Shown piece by piece: positions 20,101 through 26,804 of a stretch of DNA of 64,000 nt. The stretch is from contig OW121744.1 of NCBI GenBank assembly GCA_933228675.1, positions 26,585,827 to 26,649,826 of the forward strand. Direction: 5' to 3'. The notes below the pieces were generated by a model that saw nothing but the letters and a program-made list of their open reading frames with translations, had not been told where the DNA came from and did no database searches. The position numbers and the translations under genes are program-made. The stretch comes from Stomorhina lunata (taxonomy: Eukaryota > Arthropoda > Insecta > Diptera > Rhiniidae). The stretch's first letter is position 1. Each line of letters begins with the position of its first letter.

Positions 20101-23028
20101 AATAACATTTCTGACATAGTTTTCGATAAAATATTTTTCTTTTGAAAATTTTTCTCAAAAAAAAATTCTTCCATACAAAAATTTTCGATACAAATTTTTT
20201 TCTAAAGAAAAAATTTAAACAAAAATATTTTCGATGGAAATATTTTTTGTACAAAATTTTTCTTTAAAAAAATTTTTGATAAAAAAATTTTCTATAGAAA
20301 AATTTTTGAAAAAAAAATTTTTAAATTATTTGTCAGATTTTGAGATAATCTGTGCACTTTTGAATCTTACTCCCACATAAGACCCAATGACGGAAATTTC
20401 TTAAGTCTCCAGACAATTTTTGTATGATATCAAAATTTATCAATAACATTTTCTATAAATTGAAATTTAACACTATAATTAGATTAACATTGAACCAAAC
20501 ATGATTTGACCTTTGTGGGGTAGGGTATCATAAGGTCTGCCTTGACAAACCATAACATTTTTTTGCTTGTTTTCTTAAAAGTCTGATTATGCCCCATTGT
20601 GCTGTAAAGATTACATGTAGACATTACAAGTTATTTTTTTTTAATGTAAGTATTAAATAAATAAAAATTCCTCTTCAAAAGAATAAAAAACAAACAAATC
20701 ACTTATGAGTGTAAGGGCATTGATAAAATTGTTGATAAAAAAAATAATAAATTAAAAACAAAATAAAAGTAATAATTATTTCAGGCACGATAATTAAGTC
20801 TATTATTTGAACAAATCATGAAATTCATTAGAATAATATTCTATTATTTGTCTATTACATTAACAAATAAATATAATAGACTGAAATCAAATGCGAATAA
20901 TTTTTGTTTTTGAAATTTTCTATATAAAATTTTTATACCGAAAAATTTTCTTCATAAAATTTTTATAACGAAAAATTTTGTATATACAATTTTTATACCT
21001 AAAAATGGTCTTTATAAAATTTTCTATATAAAATTTTTATACCGAAAAATTTTCTTTATAAAATTTTTATACCGAAAAATTTTCTTTATAAAATTTTTAT
21101 ACCGAAAAATTTTCTTTATAAAATTTTTATACCGAAAAATTTTATATATAAATTTTATACCGAAAACTTTTCTATATAAAATTTTCATATCGAAAAATTT
21201 TCGATATAAAATTTTTATACCAAAAAAATAAAAAAATTCTATATAAAATCTTTTTTTTTTACCGAAAAAACTTCTATTTAACATTTTTATATTGAAAAAT
21301 TTTCTATATATAGAATTTTTATATCAAAAATTTTCTATATAAAGTTTTTATACCGAAAAATTTCATAAAATTTTTATACCGAAAAAAATTTTCTATATAA
21401 AATTTTTATAACGAAAAATTTTGTATATACAATTTTTATACCTAAAAATGGTCTTTATAAAATTTTCTATATAAAATTTTTATACCGAAAAATTTTCTTT
21501 ATAAAATTTTTATACCGAAAAATTTTCTTTATAAAATTTTTATACCGAAAAATTTTCTTTATAAAATTTTTATACCGAAAAATTTTCTTTATAAAATTTT
21601 TATACCGAAAAATTTTCTTTATAAAATTTTTATACCGAAAAATTTTCTTTATATAATTTTTATACCGAAAAATTTTCTATATAAAATTTTATACCGAAAA
21701 ATTTTCTATAGCAAATTTTTGTACCGAAAAATTTTCAAAATAAAATTTTTTTACCGAAAAATTTTATATATAAATTTTATACCGAAAACTTTTCTATATA
21801 AAATTTTCATATCGAAAAATTTTCTATATAAAATTTTTATACCAAAAAAAAAAAAATTCTATATAAAATCTTTTTTTTTTTTTACCGAAAAAAACTTCTA
21901 TTTAACATTTTTATATTGAAAAATTTTCTTTATAAAATTTTTATATCAAAAATTTTCTATTTAAAATTTTAATACCAAAACATTTTATATATAAAATTGT
22001 TATACCGAAAAATGTTCTATATAAAATTTTAATACCGAAAATTTTCTATTAAAATTTTTATACCGAAAAATTTTATATATAAAATTTTTTTACCGAAAAG
22101 TTTTCTATATAAATTTTTTATGCCAGAAACAATTCTATATAAAATTAAAACAAAATTATTTATAAATTTTTTATACCGAGAAATTTGAATTTTCAATGTT
22201 GTATATCTTCTATATAGAATTTTTATACTAAAAAAAGTTCCAAATAAACTTTATATACCTACAAAATTTTCTATATAAGATTGATATACCAAAAAATTTT
22301 CTATATAAAATTTAAATACCGAAAAATTTTTCTGTAAAAAAATTTTATATAGAAAATTTTTCGGTATAAAAATTTTATATAGTGATCTTTTCGGTATTCA
22401 AATTTTATATAGAAAATATTTTGGTATACAAATTTTATACAGAAAATTTTTCGGAATAAAAATTTTATATAGATAATTTGTCGATATAGAAATTTTATAT
22501 AGAACATTTTTCGGTATGAAAATTTTATATATAAAATTTTTCGGTATGAAAATTTTATATATAAAATTTTTCGGTATAAAAATTTTGTATAGAAAATTTT
22601 TCGGTATAAAAATTTTGTATAGAAAATTTTTTGGTATAAAAATTTTGTATAGAAAATTTTTCGGTATAAAAATTTTGTATAGAAAATTTTTTGGTATAAA
22701 AATTTTGTATAGAAAATTTTTCGGTATAAAAATTTTGTATAGAAAATTTTTGGTATAAAAATTGTATATATGTATTTATTTAATTTACCTTGACAAAAAA
22801 ATAAATTTTATTGTGGTCATCTTTAAACTGATATTCCAGAGCAGCTCTATAGCAGGTGGTCAACATAAAGGCCTCCTCGGTGCCCACTACTTTAACATCG
22901 ACATTAAGAATTTGAAATTTACTTAAATCGCTCTCACTTATATTTTCAATTAATTTTTGTTCTTTCAATAATTTTGGTATTATATCGTTTTTAAGCCATT
23001 CTATTTCTGCAACTTTATTGAAAGCCAT
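7908..23028 (-). CDS. EcKinase/CHK-family (ecdysteroid kinase-like) protein, three exons
   Basis: Spliced gene: join of 23028-22789, 13939-13143 and 8166-7908, encoding 431 residues, the usual size for this insect family. The family (EcKinase, also called DUF1679 or CHK-like) has an aminoglycoside-phosphotransferase fold. Its characterised members phosphorylate ecdysteroids, and other members are proposed to act in detoxication. Seen here: an N-terminal lobe with FFVKK across the first junction (residues 77-81, likely the ATP-binding lysine), LAEFHGVGFAW in the middle, the catalytic loop HGDYLRNN (residues 263-270) and the metal-binding segment FDLQ (Asp at 288) followed by SPMMDLA. The family usually has DFQ, so Leu in place of Phe is a small deviation. 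The reading frame is intact with no signal peptide, so a cytosolic enzyme is expected. Substrate cannot be told from sequence. Introns are 8,849 bp (phase 0) and 4,976 bp (phase 2). Confidence 0.9.
8247..8474 (+). repeat. GTACC-type unit bordering an F2 array, copy 1
   Basis: A block of about 190 bp starting near AGTACCAAACATTTC (8288) and ending with ATCGGCGCAAAGAGAAC directly before an F2 array. A near-identical block stands at 9697-9880, again directly before F2 sequence, so block and array were duplicated together. It lies in intron 2. The boundary phrase CGGCGCAAAGAGAAC is the reverse complement of the end of the module found next to F2 arrays at 19905, 27494 and 55407. Confidence 0.75.
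8475..9696 (-). repeat. F2 minisatellite array (30 bp), reverse orientation
   Basis: About 40 degenerate units of TTTTTCTATAGAAAA followed by TTTTTTTATCAAAAA. On the minus strand this is the F2 unit (GATAAAAAAATTTT, CTATAGAAAAATTTTT) seen at 16862-20325, 23820-26805 and 53340-55406. It lies in intron 2 of the EcKinase-like gene, antisense to the orientation in intron 1. The apparent protein repeats rich in FYQK or IKKF are artefacts of the monomer. Confidence 0.93.
9697..9880 (+). repeat. GTACC-type unit bordering an F2 array, copy 2
   Basis: Second copy of the 8288-8474 block, beginning at 9699, an offset of 1,411 bases. Matching landmarks are ATCGATTGCTCTTTACATT, AACAGCTCCACATTATC and GTATCGGCGCAAAGAG. 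The copies differ at few positions, for example ATACCCAATGG against ATATCAAATGG, so the duplication is fairly recent. Confidence 0.78.
9881..10634 (-). repeat. F2 minisatellite array, reverse orientation, second block
   Basis: Same 30-bp monomer as 8475-9696. The string of variants from CTTACAAAAATGTTTC onward (10132) repeats the order found from 8934, including ATAAATATTTTTGTTATC, CTATGGACAATTTTT and CTGTAGAAAA. This shows a duplication with later loss or gain of units. Confidence 0.92.
10635..12440 (+). repeat. Dispersed GTACC-rich repeat region
   Basis: About 20 irregularly spaced, diverged copies of a unit containing AAAAAGTACCAAATA, then a phrase like TGTTTCTATCCCTTT, AGTTATCGATTTTT and CTTTTTTACCCTC. 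Spacing runs from about 40 to 150 bases, so it is not a strict satellite. The same family occurs in reverse orientation at 63440-64000 and as single units at 8288 and 9699. It lies in intron 2. No ORF of interest. Confidence 0.7.
12441..12777 (+). repeat. GTACC-type repeats continuing to the foldback element
   Basis: Further diverged GTACC/GTACT units. Two adjacent copies of a 30-bp segment (AAAAAAGTACTAAAAACATG ending TC, at about 12629 and 12659) form a short tandem duplication. A 154-codon open frame across 12443-12907 runs through these repeats into the foldback element and is not a gene. Confidence 0.6.
12778..13011. mobile_element. Foldback (MITE-like) element with nested inverted repeats
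   Basis: Left arm 12778-12852 (TGGAACAAATATC to TATTAGCTC) is repeated inverted as right arm 12934-13011 (GAGCTAATA to GATATTTGTTCCA) with only a few mismatches and small indels. Inside lies a second, perfect 14-bp inverted repeat (GAGATCAGCAATGA, 12859-12872, and its complement, 12881-12894) around an 8-base loop. The outer arms include a GGTACTTTTTT segment of the local GTACC family. The element encodes nothing and sits in intron 2, just downstream of exon 2 in transcript order. Flanking target duplications were not evident. Confidence 0.72.
13143..13939 (-). CDS. EcKinase-like gene, exon 2 (kinase core)
   Basis: The exon follows the acceptor TTTTCACTTCCAG and opens with KTPQLPQEVFDN; it ends LVPGTIPDYL plus two bases before the donor GTGAGT, giving a phase-2 intron. 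It codes for residues 81-345. It holds the family hallmarks: LAEFHGVGFAWR, the Brenner-type loop HGDYLRNNVAF (His263-Phe273), and VMMFDLQ with Asp288. A start at the first in-frame Met would drop the sequence joining it to exon 1; the splice acceptor and the continuous phase argue against that. Confidence 0.92.
13940..14187. other. Intron 1 proximal sequence with one GTACC-like unit
   Basis: Short AT-rich stretch between exon 2 and the 19-bp minisatellite. It contains AAAAATACCAACATC followed by ATCAATCAATTGCG and TTTTGTTTCTATA, a decayed member of the family at 8288. Nothing else recognised. Confidence 0.5.
14188..14785 (+). repeat. 19-bp minisatellite with repeated TGASTCAGCA motifs
   Basis: About 30 degenerate copies of a 19-bp unit, AGTTTTAGGATGACTCAGC, unrelated to the 29-32 bp families and less AT-rich. 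A four-unit block repeats once with a period of about 76 bp (around 14219 and 14295). Six units contain TGACTCAGCA or TGAGTCAGCA exactly (14356, 14454, 14551, 14570, 14589 and 14724), and several more contain TGACTCAG. That is the half-site bound by CNC/small-Maf heterodimers and includes the AP-1 core. It is in intron 1, about 250 bp from exon 2. Any regulatory role is inference. Confidence 0.85.
14786..15364. other. Unassigned intronic sequence
   Basis: Ordinary-complexity sequence between the minisatellite and a LINE fragment. A 12-bp inverted pair (GTAGAGTTCATT near 15218 and GATGAACTCTAC near 15302) is the only structure seen. It may be decayed transposon sequence; no conserved frame found. 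Confidence 0.45.
15365..15800 (-). pseudogene. Jockey-clade LINE ORF2 fragment (reverse transcriptase), broken
   Basis: On the minus strand an open frame of 128 codons begins in the reverse transcriptase palm/thumb region (SKAFKRVWLEALLSKL, then IGNKLSGFVLSFLRDG). It jumps, apparently through an internal deletion, to more C-terminal LINE sequence (LTHKRKKGHV, SFDVLGMTF, KKHSRFLLFKKGARYT), then continues in another frame (RYMTPTDKLV) to about 15370. The catalytic-site motif that should follow the palm segment is missing. Same family as the plus-strand fragment at 16138-16860. Non-functional. Confidence 0.75.
15812..16134 (+). mobile_element. tRNA-derived SINE with 10-bp target-site duplication
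   Basis: A 303-bp body is flanked by perfect direct repeats AAGCTAGTAA at 15812-15821 and 16125-16134. Its head (15836-15905) carries a box-A-like TGGTATAGCAGG and box B GTTCGATCC. The segment TCTGCCTAGCA is shared with the tRNA-like sequence at 63022, pointing to a related source tRNA. After an A-rich bridge comes a tRNA-unrelated body. The insertion sits between LINE fragments of opposite orientation. Confidence 0.75.
16138..16860 (+). pseudogene. Jockey-clade LINE ORF2 C-terminal fragment, broken
   Basis: Conceptual fragments in shifting frames match the C-terminal part of jockey-type ORF2: CMLTHKRTADHV, LDALDVLGM, FLKRCKRYF, EYNSHVCAGASKS, then an open stretch from 16427 with LIGDSRISNTIDPLEH, GCVTLFYCYYFG and NTRLSVRSHPFVV, and LPPEAEEF near 16685. 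Stops and frameshifts interrupt it and the usual IYKTYIRP stretch is deleted. The last 190 bases are shared with 23468-23650, and both copies run directly into F2 minisatellite. Reverse-strand open frames here are shadows. Confidence 0.8.
16862..17289 (+). repeat. F2 minisatellite array, 5' block
   Basis: Degenerate start of the forward F2 array immediately after the LINE 3' end. The first units carry TTTTCGATAAAAATATTTTT and settle into GATAAAAAAATTTTCTATAG. It is interrupted at 17290 by the hammerhead-bearing element and resumes at 17990 in the same phase and orientation. Confidence 0.9.
17443..17488 (-). ncRNA. Hammerhead ribozyme motif, copy 1 (downstream in transcript)
   Basis: Read on the minus strand over 46 nt: stem I strand TCCTC; core CTGATGA; stem II GATGG, nine-base loop, CCATC; core GAA; stem III ACG/CGT with no loop, then C; stem I strand GAGGA. 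All core residues of the hammerhead are present, and stems I (5 bp) and II (5 bp) pair perfectly. Cleavage is expected after the C complementary to 17448. The loopless stem III matches the Penelope-associated variants known to cleave as dimers. Confidence 0.85.
17931..17976 (-). ncRNA. Hammerhead ribozyme motif, copy 2 (upstream in transcript)
   Basis: Same 46-nt structure as the copy at 17443, 488 bases away: core CTGATGA and GAA, stem I TCCTC/GAGGA, stem II GATGG/CCATC and a three-pair loopless stem III ACG/CGT followed by C. Cleavage is expected between the bases complementary to 17936 and 17935. Cutting at both copies would release a 488-nt RNA. Confidence 0.85.
17994..19904 (+). repeat. 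F2 minisatellite array, main intron 1 block
   Basis: The first eight or so units (18001-18200) are near-identical copies of GATAAAAAAATTTT/CTATAGAAAAATTTTT. Three longer blocks follow (about 18300-18880) in which F2 units alternate with F3-like text (ATACCGAAAATTTTC, ATACTGAAAAATTTTAT, then an AT-rich TTTTATATATATAATA); these repeat with a period near 180 bp. The rest is degenerate F2. Confidence 0.92.
19905..20033 (+). repeat. Array-edge module (first of three copies)
   Basis: Begins AAAAAATGGATTGAC, passes GAACTACACATTGAAAA and GGTTAAAAGTATAAAAAAC, and ends AACTCTGCCAACTATTTTTT, TTCTCTTTG. The same order occurs at 27494-27640 and 55407-55550; this copy and the 55407 copy directly follow a forward F2 array. 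Shared sequence at array edges suggests the arrays and modules are parts of one mobile or duplicated unit. Not coding: the frames differ between copies. Confidence 0.75.
20034..20904. other. Mixed spacer: F2 remnant and Penelope-type tail fragment
   Basis: Holds a degenerate F2 stretch (about 20130-20325), then ordinary AT-rich DNA. Near 20848-20905 the phrase CTATTACATTAACAAATAAA, then TATAATAGACTG and ATCAAATGCGAATA, matches the hairpin tail after the decayed hammerhead copy at 24108, so it is probably another end fragment of that element. GACCTTTGTGGGGTAGGGTATC near 20509 resembles dispersed-repeat text elsewhere. No gene. Confidence 0.5.
20905..22760. repeat. F3 minisatellite array (30 bp) with internal inversion
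   Basis: Units of ATACCGAAAAATTTTC followed by TATATAAAATTTTT. Up to about 22325 they read forward. From about 22340 to 22760 they read in reverse complement (TTTTCGGTATAAAAATTTTG, TATAGAAAA), ending within about 30 bases of the exon 1 donor. The two forward blocks, 20925-21240 and 21390-21880, share unit order and so are a duplication. The array lies in intron 1. Confidence 0.92.
22789..23028 (-). CDS. EcKinase-like gene, exon 1 (start codon)
   Basis: The ATG at 23028-23026 sits in CAAAATATGG, with A at -3 and G at +4. The exon codes for 80 residues from MAFNKVAEIEWLK to NKIYFFVK and ends exactly at AAG before the donor GTAAAT. The phase-0 junction joins in frame to KTPQLP of exon 2. The sequence shows the N-lobe strands (FQILNVDVKVVGTEE, CYRAALEYQFKDD) typical of this kinase family. 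It is separated from exon 2 by 8.8 kb of repeats, and the F3 array reaches almost to the donor. Confidence 0.88.
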
Positions 23029-23119
23029 ATTTTGTTTAAATTATTTAATTAAATATTATTAATGAATGTTTTTTTTTTAATTAACAAAGAGAAGATGTTT
23101 TTCAAGCAATTTCTAAAAC

Positions 23120-23129
23120 ACAACTGATT
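23120..23129 (-). promoter_or_regulatory. Candidate initiator of the EcKinase-like gene
   Basis: Minus-strand TCAGTT (23127-23122) fits the insect initiator consensus TCAKTY and lies 97 bases before the start codon. No TATA box at the usual distance and no good downstream element were found. Weak, position-based candidate only. Confidence 0.22.
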
Positions 23130-23467
23130 AACTTGTTATTATTTGTGAGATCACCGATCGTTAGCGAAAAAGTTTTATTTTATTCTTTGTTCTAAACTAA
23201 ACGCTCTATTATCTGAGGCTTATTTTTTATTTAATGACAGGCAGCTGTTTATTTAGAACAGAGATGCCCAAATGACTTGATGTAGGAAAAAAAATCTGCC
23301 GACACGCATACACCAAACACAACAATTGTAAAGAGCATATAAAAACTTTTACGCTCCAACTTTTACAAACTCTTTGCAAAAAATTCGATCATTCTCTTTA
23401 AAACACTTGATGAAGCAAAATTTTATTCTCTGCTGCTACACATACAATTGCAAATATGCTTATGTGC
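23130..23467. other. Upstream region of the EcKinase-like gene
   Basis: Intergenic sequence of ordinary complexity up to the LINE remnant. Contains TCTGCCGACACGC near 23297 and AATTGCAAATATGCTTATGTG just before the LINE boundary, the latter also present as GTGCTTATGTGC at 27635. No further gene seen. Confidence 0.4.
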
Positions 23468-23650
23468 AGGAGTAGGCAGTCCATGCCACCAGCAGCCGAT
23501 GAATTTTTTTAATTTTCGTAAATACCACGATCATTAATAAACTCGTGAAAATGGGTATTAAAATCATTCAGTTGGAATTTGGATGCTAACAGAGTTGGTT
23601 GGTGCCGCTTTGTTAAAGAAAAGACAAAAAATAGGCAGAAAAACAAATCA
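23468..23650 (+). pseudogene. LINE 3' end fragment, 5'-truncated
   Basis: Second copy of the last part of the 16138-16860 LINE. Identity begins abruptly at GCAGGAGTAGGCAG, includes the coding remnant LPPAADEFF (as MPPAADEFF here) and GGTTGGTGCCGCTTTGTTAAAG, and ends in A-rich DNA. Such 5' truncation is the usual result of incomplete target-primed reverse transcription. The reverse-strand frame with FSLTKRHQPT, similar to 16594-16860, is a shadow of this shared sequence. Confidence 0.68.
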
Positions 23651-23819
23651 AAATAAAATTTATAGCAACAAAATACATGGTTCGAGAGAACAAAGAAATA
23701 TAATCTCGAACATTGTTGCCACGGCACTATTATTTTTTTAAACATTGCGAATATTTTTGTAAATTTTTGGAATATTTTTCAAAACAGAAATAAATTCTTA
23801 CATTTAAGATTTTTATATT
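23651..23819. other. Short spacer between LINE end and F2 array
   Basis: AT-rich sequence with TTGTTGCCACGGCACTATT near 23714 and several AATATTTTT runs that grade into the F2 array. No independent feature supported. Confidence 0.4.
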
Positions 23820-23990
23820 TTTCAGATATTTTCGATAAAAATATTTTTCTTCGGAAAATTTTTCGATAAAAATATTTTTCTGTAAAAATTTTTGATAAAA
23901 ATATTTTTGTACCAAAAATTTTAAAATCTTCCATATAAAAATTTTTGATAAAAAAGTTTTCTATAGAAACATTTTTGATGAAAACGTTGT
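23820..23990 (+). repeat. F2 minisatellite, degenerate leading units
   Basis: Units like TTTTCGATAAAAATATTTTT, matching the degenerate start of the array at 16862, again just after a LINE 3' end. Interrupted at about 23994 by the third hammerhead-bearing fragment. Confidence 0.82.
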
Positions 23991-23993
23991 TTT

Positions 23994-24252
23994 TGTTCAG
24001 TCGATAATCTACGCTTTTACTTTTGGTTTATGAACATAATTCTTAATAGTGATGTTTGTAAATTTAGTAATAATGCGAGGCTTTCGATCTGTCTAAATTG
24101 GGGATAATCCTCCTGAAGAGATGGCTTAACCAACCATCGAAACTCGTCGAGGAATTTGGTTTCTCCGCAAACATTTTTTGGCTTTTTATCAATAAATTGA
24201 TCTGTTACATTAATAAATAAATGTAACAGGTTTGGGATCAAATGCAAATACA
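23994..24252 (+). mobile_element. Penelope/retrozyme-type fragment, third copy, forward
   Basis: Reverse-complement relative of 17290-17777. It opens with GATAATCTACGCTTTTA (compare GATAATCTGCGC in the inner part of the first element), passes CTGTCTAAATTGGGGATAATC, a decayed hammerhead, AACATTTTTTGGC and a hairpin GTTACATTAATAAATAAATG/TAAC, and ends near GATCAAATGCAAATAC. It has one end only, no direct repeat and no coding sequence. Like the first element it lies inside F2 sequence. Confidence 0.72.
24108..24153 (+). ncRNA. Decayed hammerhead ribozyme motif, copy 3
   Basis: Same 46-nt layout: stem I TCCTC/GAGGA and stem II GATGG/CCATC are intact, but the core reads CTGAAGA instead of CTGATGA (T7 to A) and stem III is ACT/CGT, which leaves one pair mismatched. 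Position 7 is the most tolerant core base, but with the stem III defect activity is doubtful. It is upstream of the gene and antisense to it. Confidence 0.72.
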
Positions 24253-26465
24253 CTTCTTTTTGAATGAAAACGTTATCTATAGAAACATTTTTGAAAAAAA
24301 TTCTATAGAAAAATTTTTGATTAAAAAAAATTTTCTATAGAAAAATTTTTGTTAAAAAAGTTTTTTATACAAAATTTTTTGATAAAAAGGTTTTCTATAG
24401 AAAATTTTTTGATAGAAACGTTTTCTGTAAAAAAATTTCTGATGAAAACGTTTTCTATAGAAAAATTTTTGATGAAAAAAAATTTCTATAGAAAAATTTT
24501 TGATATAAAAATTTTCTATAGAAAAATTTTTGATAAAAAAAATTTTCTATAGAAAAATTTTTGTTGAAAAAGTTTTCTATAGAAAAATTTTTGTTGAAAA
24601 AGTTTTCTATAGAAAAATTTTTGATAAAAAAATTTAGTATAGAAAAATTTTTGATAAAAAAATTTAGTATAGAAAAATTTTTGTAAGAAAATTTTCTATA
24701 GAAAAATTTTAAATAAAAAAATGTTTGATAAAAAAATTTTCTATAGACAAATTTATGATAAAAAAATTTTCCATATAAAAATTTTTGATAAAAAAATTTT
24801 GAAAAGAAAAACTTTTGTAAGAAAATTTTCTATGGAAAAATTTTAAATAAAAAATTGTTTGATAAAAAAATTTGCTATAGACATGATAAAAAAATTTCTA
24901 TAGAAAAATTTTTGATAAAAAAAATTTTCTATAGAAAAATTTTTGTTGAAAAAGTTTTCTATAGAAAAATTTTTGTTGAAAAAGTTTTCTATAGAAAAAT
25001 TTTTGTTGAAAAAGTTTTCTATAGAAAAATTTTTGTTGAAAAAGTTTTCTATAGAAAAATTTTTGTTGAAAAAGTTTTCTATAGAAAAATTTTTGTTGAA
25101 AAAGTTTTCTATAGAAAAATTTTTGATAAAAAAATTTAGTATAGAAAAATTTTTGTAAGAAAATTTTCTACAGAAAAATTTTAAATAAAAAAATGTTTGA
25201 TAAAAAAATTTTAAATAAAAAAATGTTTGATAAAAAAATTTTCTATAGACAAATTTATGATAAAAAAATTTTCCATATAAAAATTTTTGATAAAAAAATT
25301 TTGTAAAGAAAAATTTTTGTAAGAAAATTTTCTATGAAAAAATTTTGAATAAAAAATTGTTTGATAAAAAAATTTGCTATAGACAAATTTATGATAAAAA
25401 AATTTTCTATAGAAAAATTTTTGATAAAAAAAATTTTCTATAGAAAAATTTTTGTTGAAAAAGTTTTCTATAGAAAAATTTTTGTTGAAAAAGTTTTCTA
25501 TAGAAAAATTTTTGTTGAAAAAGTTTTCTATAGAAAAATTTTTGTTGAAAAAGTTTTCTATAGAAAAATTTTTGTTGAAAAAGTTTTCTATAGAAAAATT
25601 TTTGTTGAAAAAGTTTTCTATAGAAAAATTTTTGTTGAAAAAGTTTTCTATAGAAAAATTTTTGATAAAAATATTTTCTATAGAAACATTTTTGATAAAA
25701 AAATTTAGTATAGAAAAATTATTGTAATAAAATTTTCTATAGAAAAATTTTAAATAAAAAAATGTTTGATAAAAAAATTTTCTATAGACAAATTTATGAT
25801 AAAAAAATTTTCCATATACAAATTTTTGATAAAAAAATTTTGTAAAGAAAAATTTTTGTAAGAAAATTTTCTATGGAAAAATTTTAAATAAAAAATTGTT
25901 TGATAAAAAAATTTGCTATAGACAAATTTATGATAAAAAAAATTTTCTATAGAAAAATTTTTGATAAAAAAAATTTTCTATAGAAACATTTTTGATAAAA
26001 AAAATTAAAAAAAAATTTTGATAAACAAATTTTCTACAGAAAAATTTTTGTCTATAGAAAAATTTTTGTTGAAAAAGTTTTCTATATAAAAATTTTTGAA
26101 AAAAAAAATTTTTTATAGAAACATTTTTGATAAAAAAATTTTCTTTACAAACATTTTTGATAAAAAAATTTTGTACCGAAAAATTATTGTAAGAAAAGTT
26201 TTCTATAAAAAAGTTTTTGATAAAAAAATTTATAGAAAAATTTTGATAAACAATTTTTCTACAGAAAAATTTTTGAAAAAAAATTTTCTACAGAAAAACT
26301 TTTGATAAAAAATTTTCTATAGCAAAATTATTGATAAAAAAAATTTTGTTAAAAAAATTTAAATAAATAATATAGAAACATTTTTGATAAAAAAGTTTTC
26401 CATAGAAAAATTTTTGATAAAGAACATTTCTAGAGAAAAATTTTTGGATAAAAAAATTTTTCAAA
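24253..26465 (+). repeat. F2 minisatellite array with higher-order repeats
   Basis: Forward F2 units including a homogeneous subtype TTGTTGAAAAAGTTTTC/TATAGAAAAATTT in runs of about seven at 24931-25120 and 25445-25655. A composite block (ATGTTTGATAAAAAAATTTT, ATTTATGATAAAAAA, TTGTAAGAAAATTTTCTATG, ATTTGCTATAGAC) recurs three times; its GCTATAGAC landmark is at 24874, 25376 and 25915, a higher-order period near 0.5 kb. The IEKF/YRKIF protein-like strings are artefacts. Confidence 0.92.
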
Positions 26466-26515
26466 AAAGAAATTGTATTCGTATTTGGTCCCTATCTATT
26501 ACATTTATTAAAAAT
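26466..26515 (-). repeat. Penelope-type tail fragment
   Basis: GAAATTGTATTCGTATTTGG, then TCCCTATCTATTACATTTATT, is on the minus strand the hairpin-tail phrase (AATGTAATAGATAGGG, CCAAATACGAATAC) seen after the hammerhead at 24108 and near 20850. It is another small fragment of that family embedded in F2 units. Confidence 0.5.
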
Positions 26516-26804
26516 TTTCTATAAAAAAATTTTTGATAAAAAATTTTTCTATAAAAAAATTTTTTACCAAAAATTTTTCTATAAAAAAATTTTTGATAAA
26601 AAATTTTTTTATAGAAAAATTTTTGATAAAAAATTTTTTTATAGAAAAATTTTTGATAGAAAATTTTTTTATAGAAAAATTTTTGATAAAATTTTTTTTT
26701 ATAGAAAAATTTTTGATAAAATTTTTTTTTATAGAAAAATTTTTGATAAAATTTTTTTTATAGAAAATTTTTTTTATAGAAAAATTTTTGATAAAAAAAA
26801 TTAA
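26516..26804 (+). repeat. F2 minisatellite, terminal block
   Basis: About nine close 30-bp units ending in TTTTTTTATAGAAAAATTTTTG. These have a T-rich variant of the usual CTATAG core and are more alike than neighbouring F2 units, suggesting local amplification. Confidence 0.88.

Noticed and set aside
24855..25727. Open frames coding for regular FYRKIF / IEKFLLKK repeats in F2 arrays, and similar ones in the other arrays
   Set aside because: The 30-bp monomer is a multiple of three, so stop-free frames arise automatically in several frames and on both strands. No start context, splice sites or non-repeat domain.
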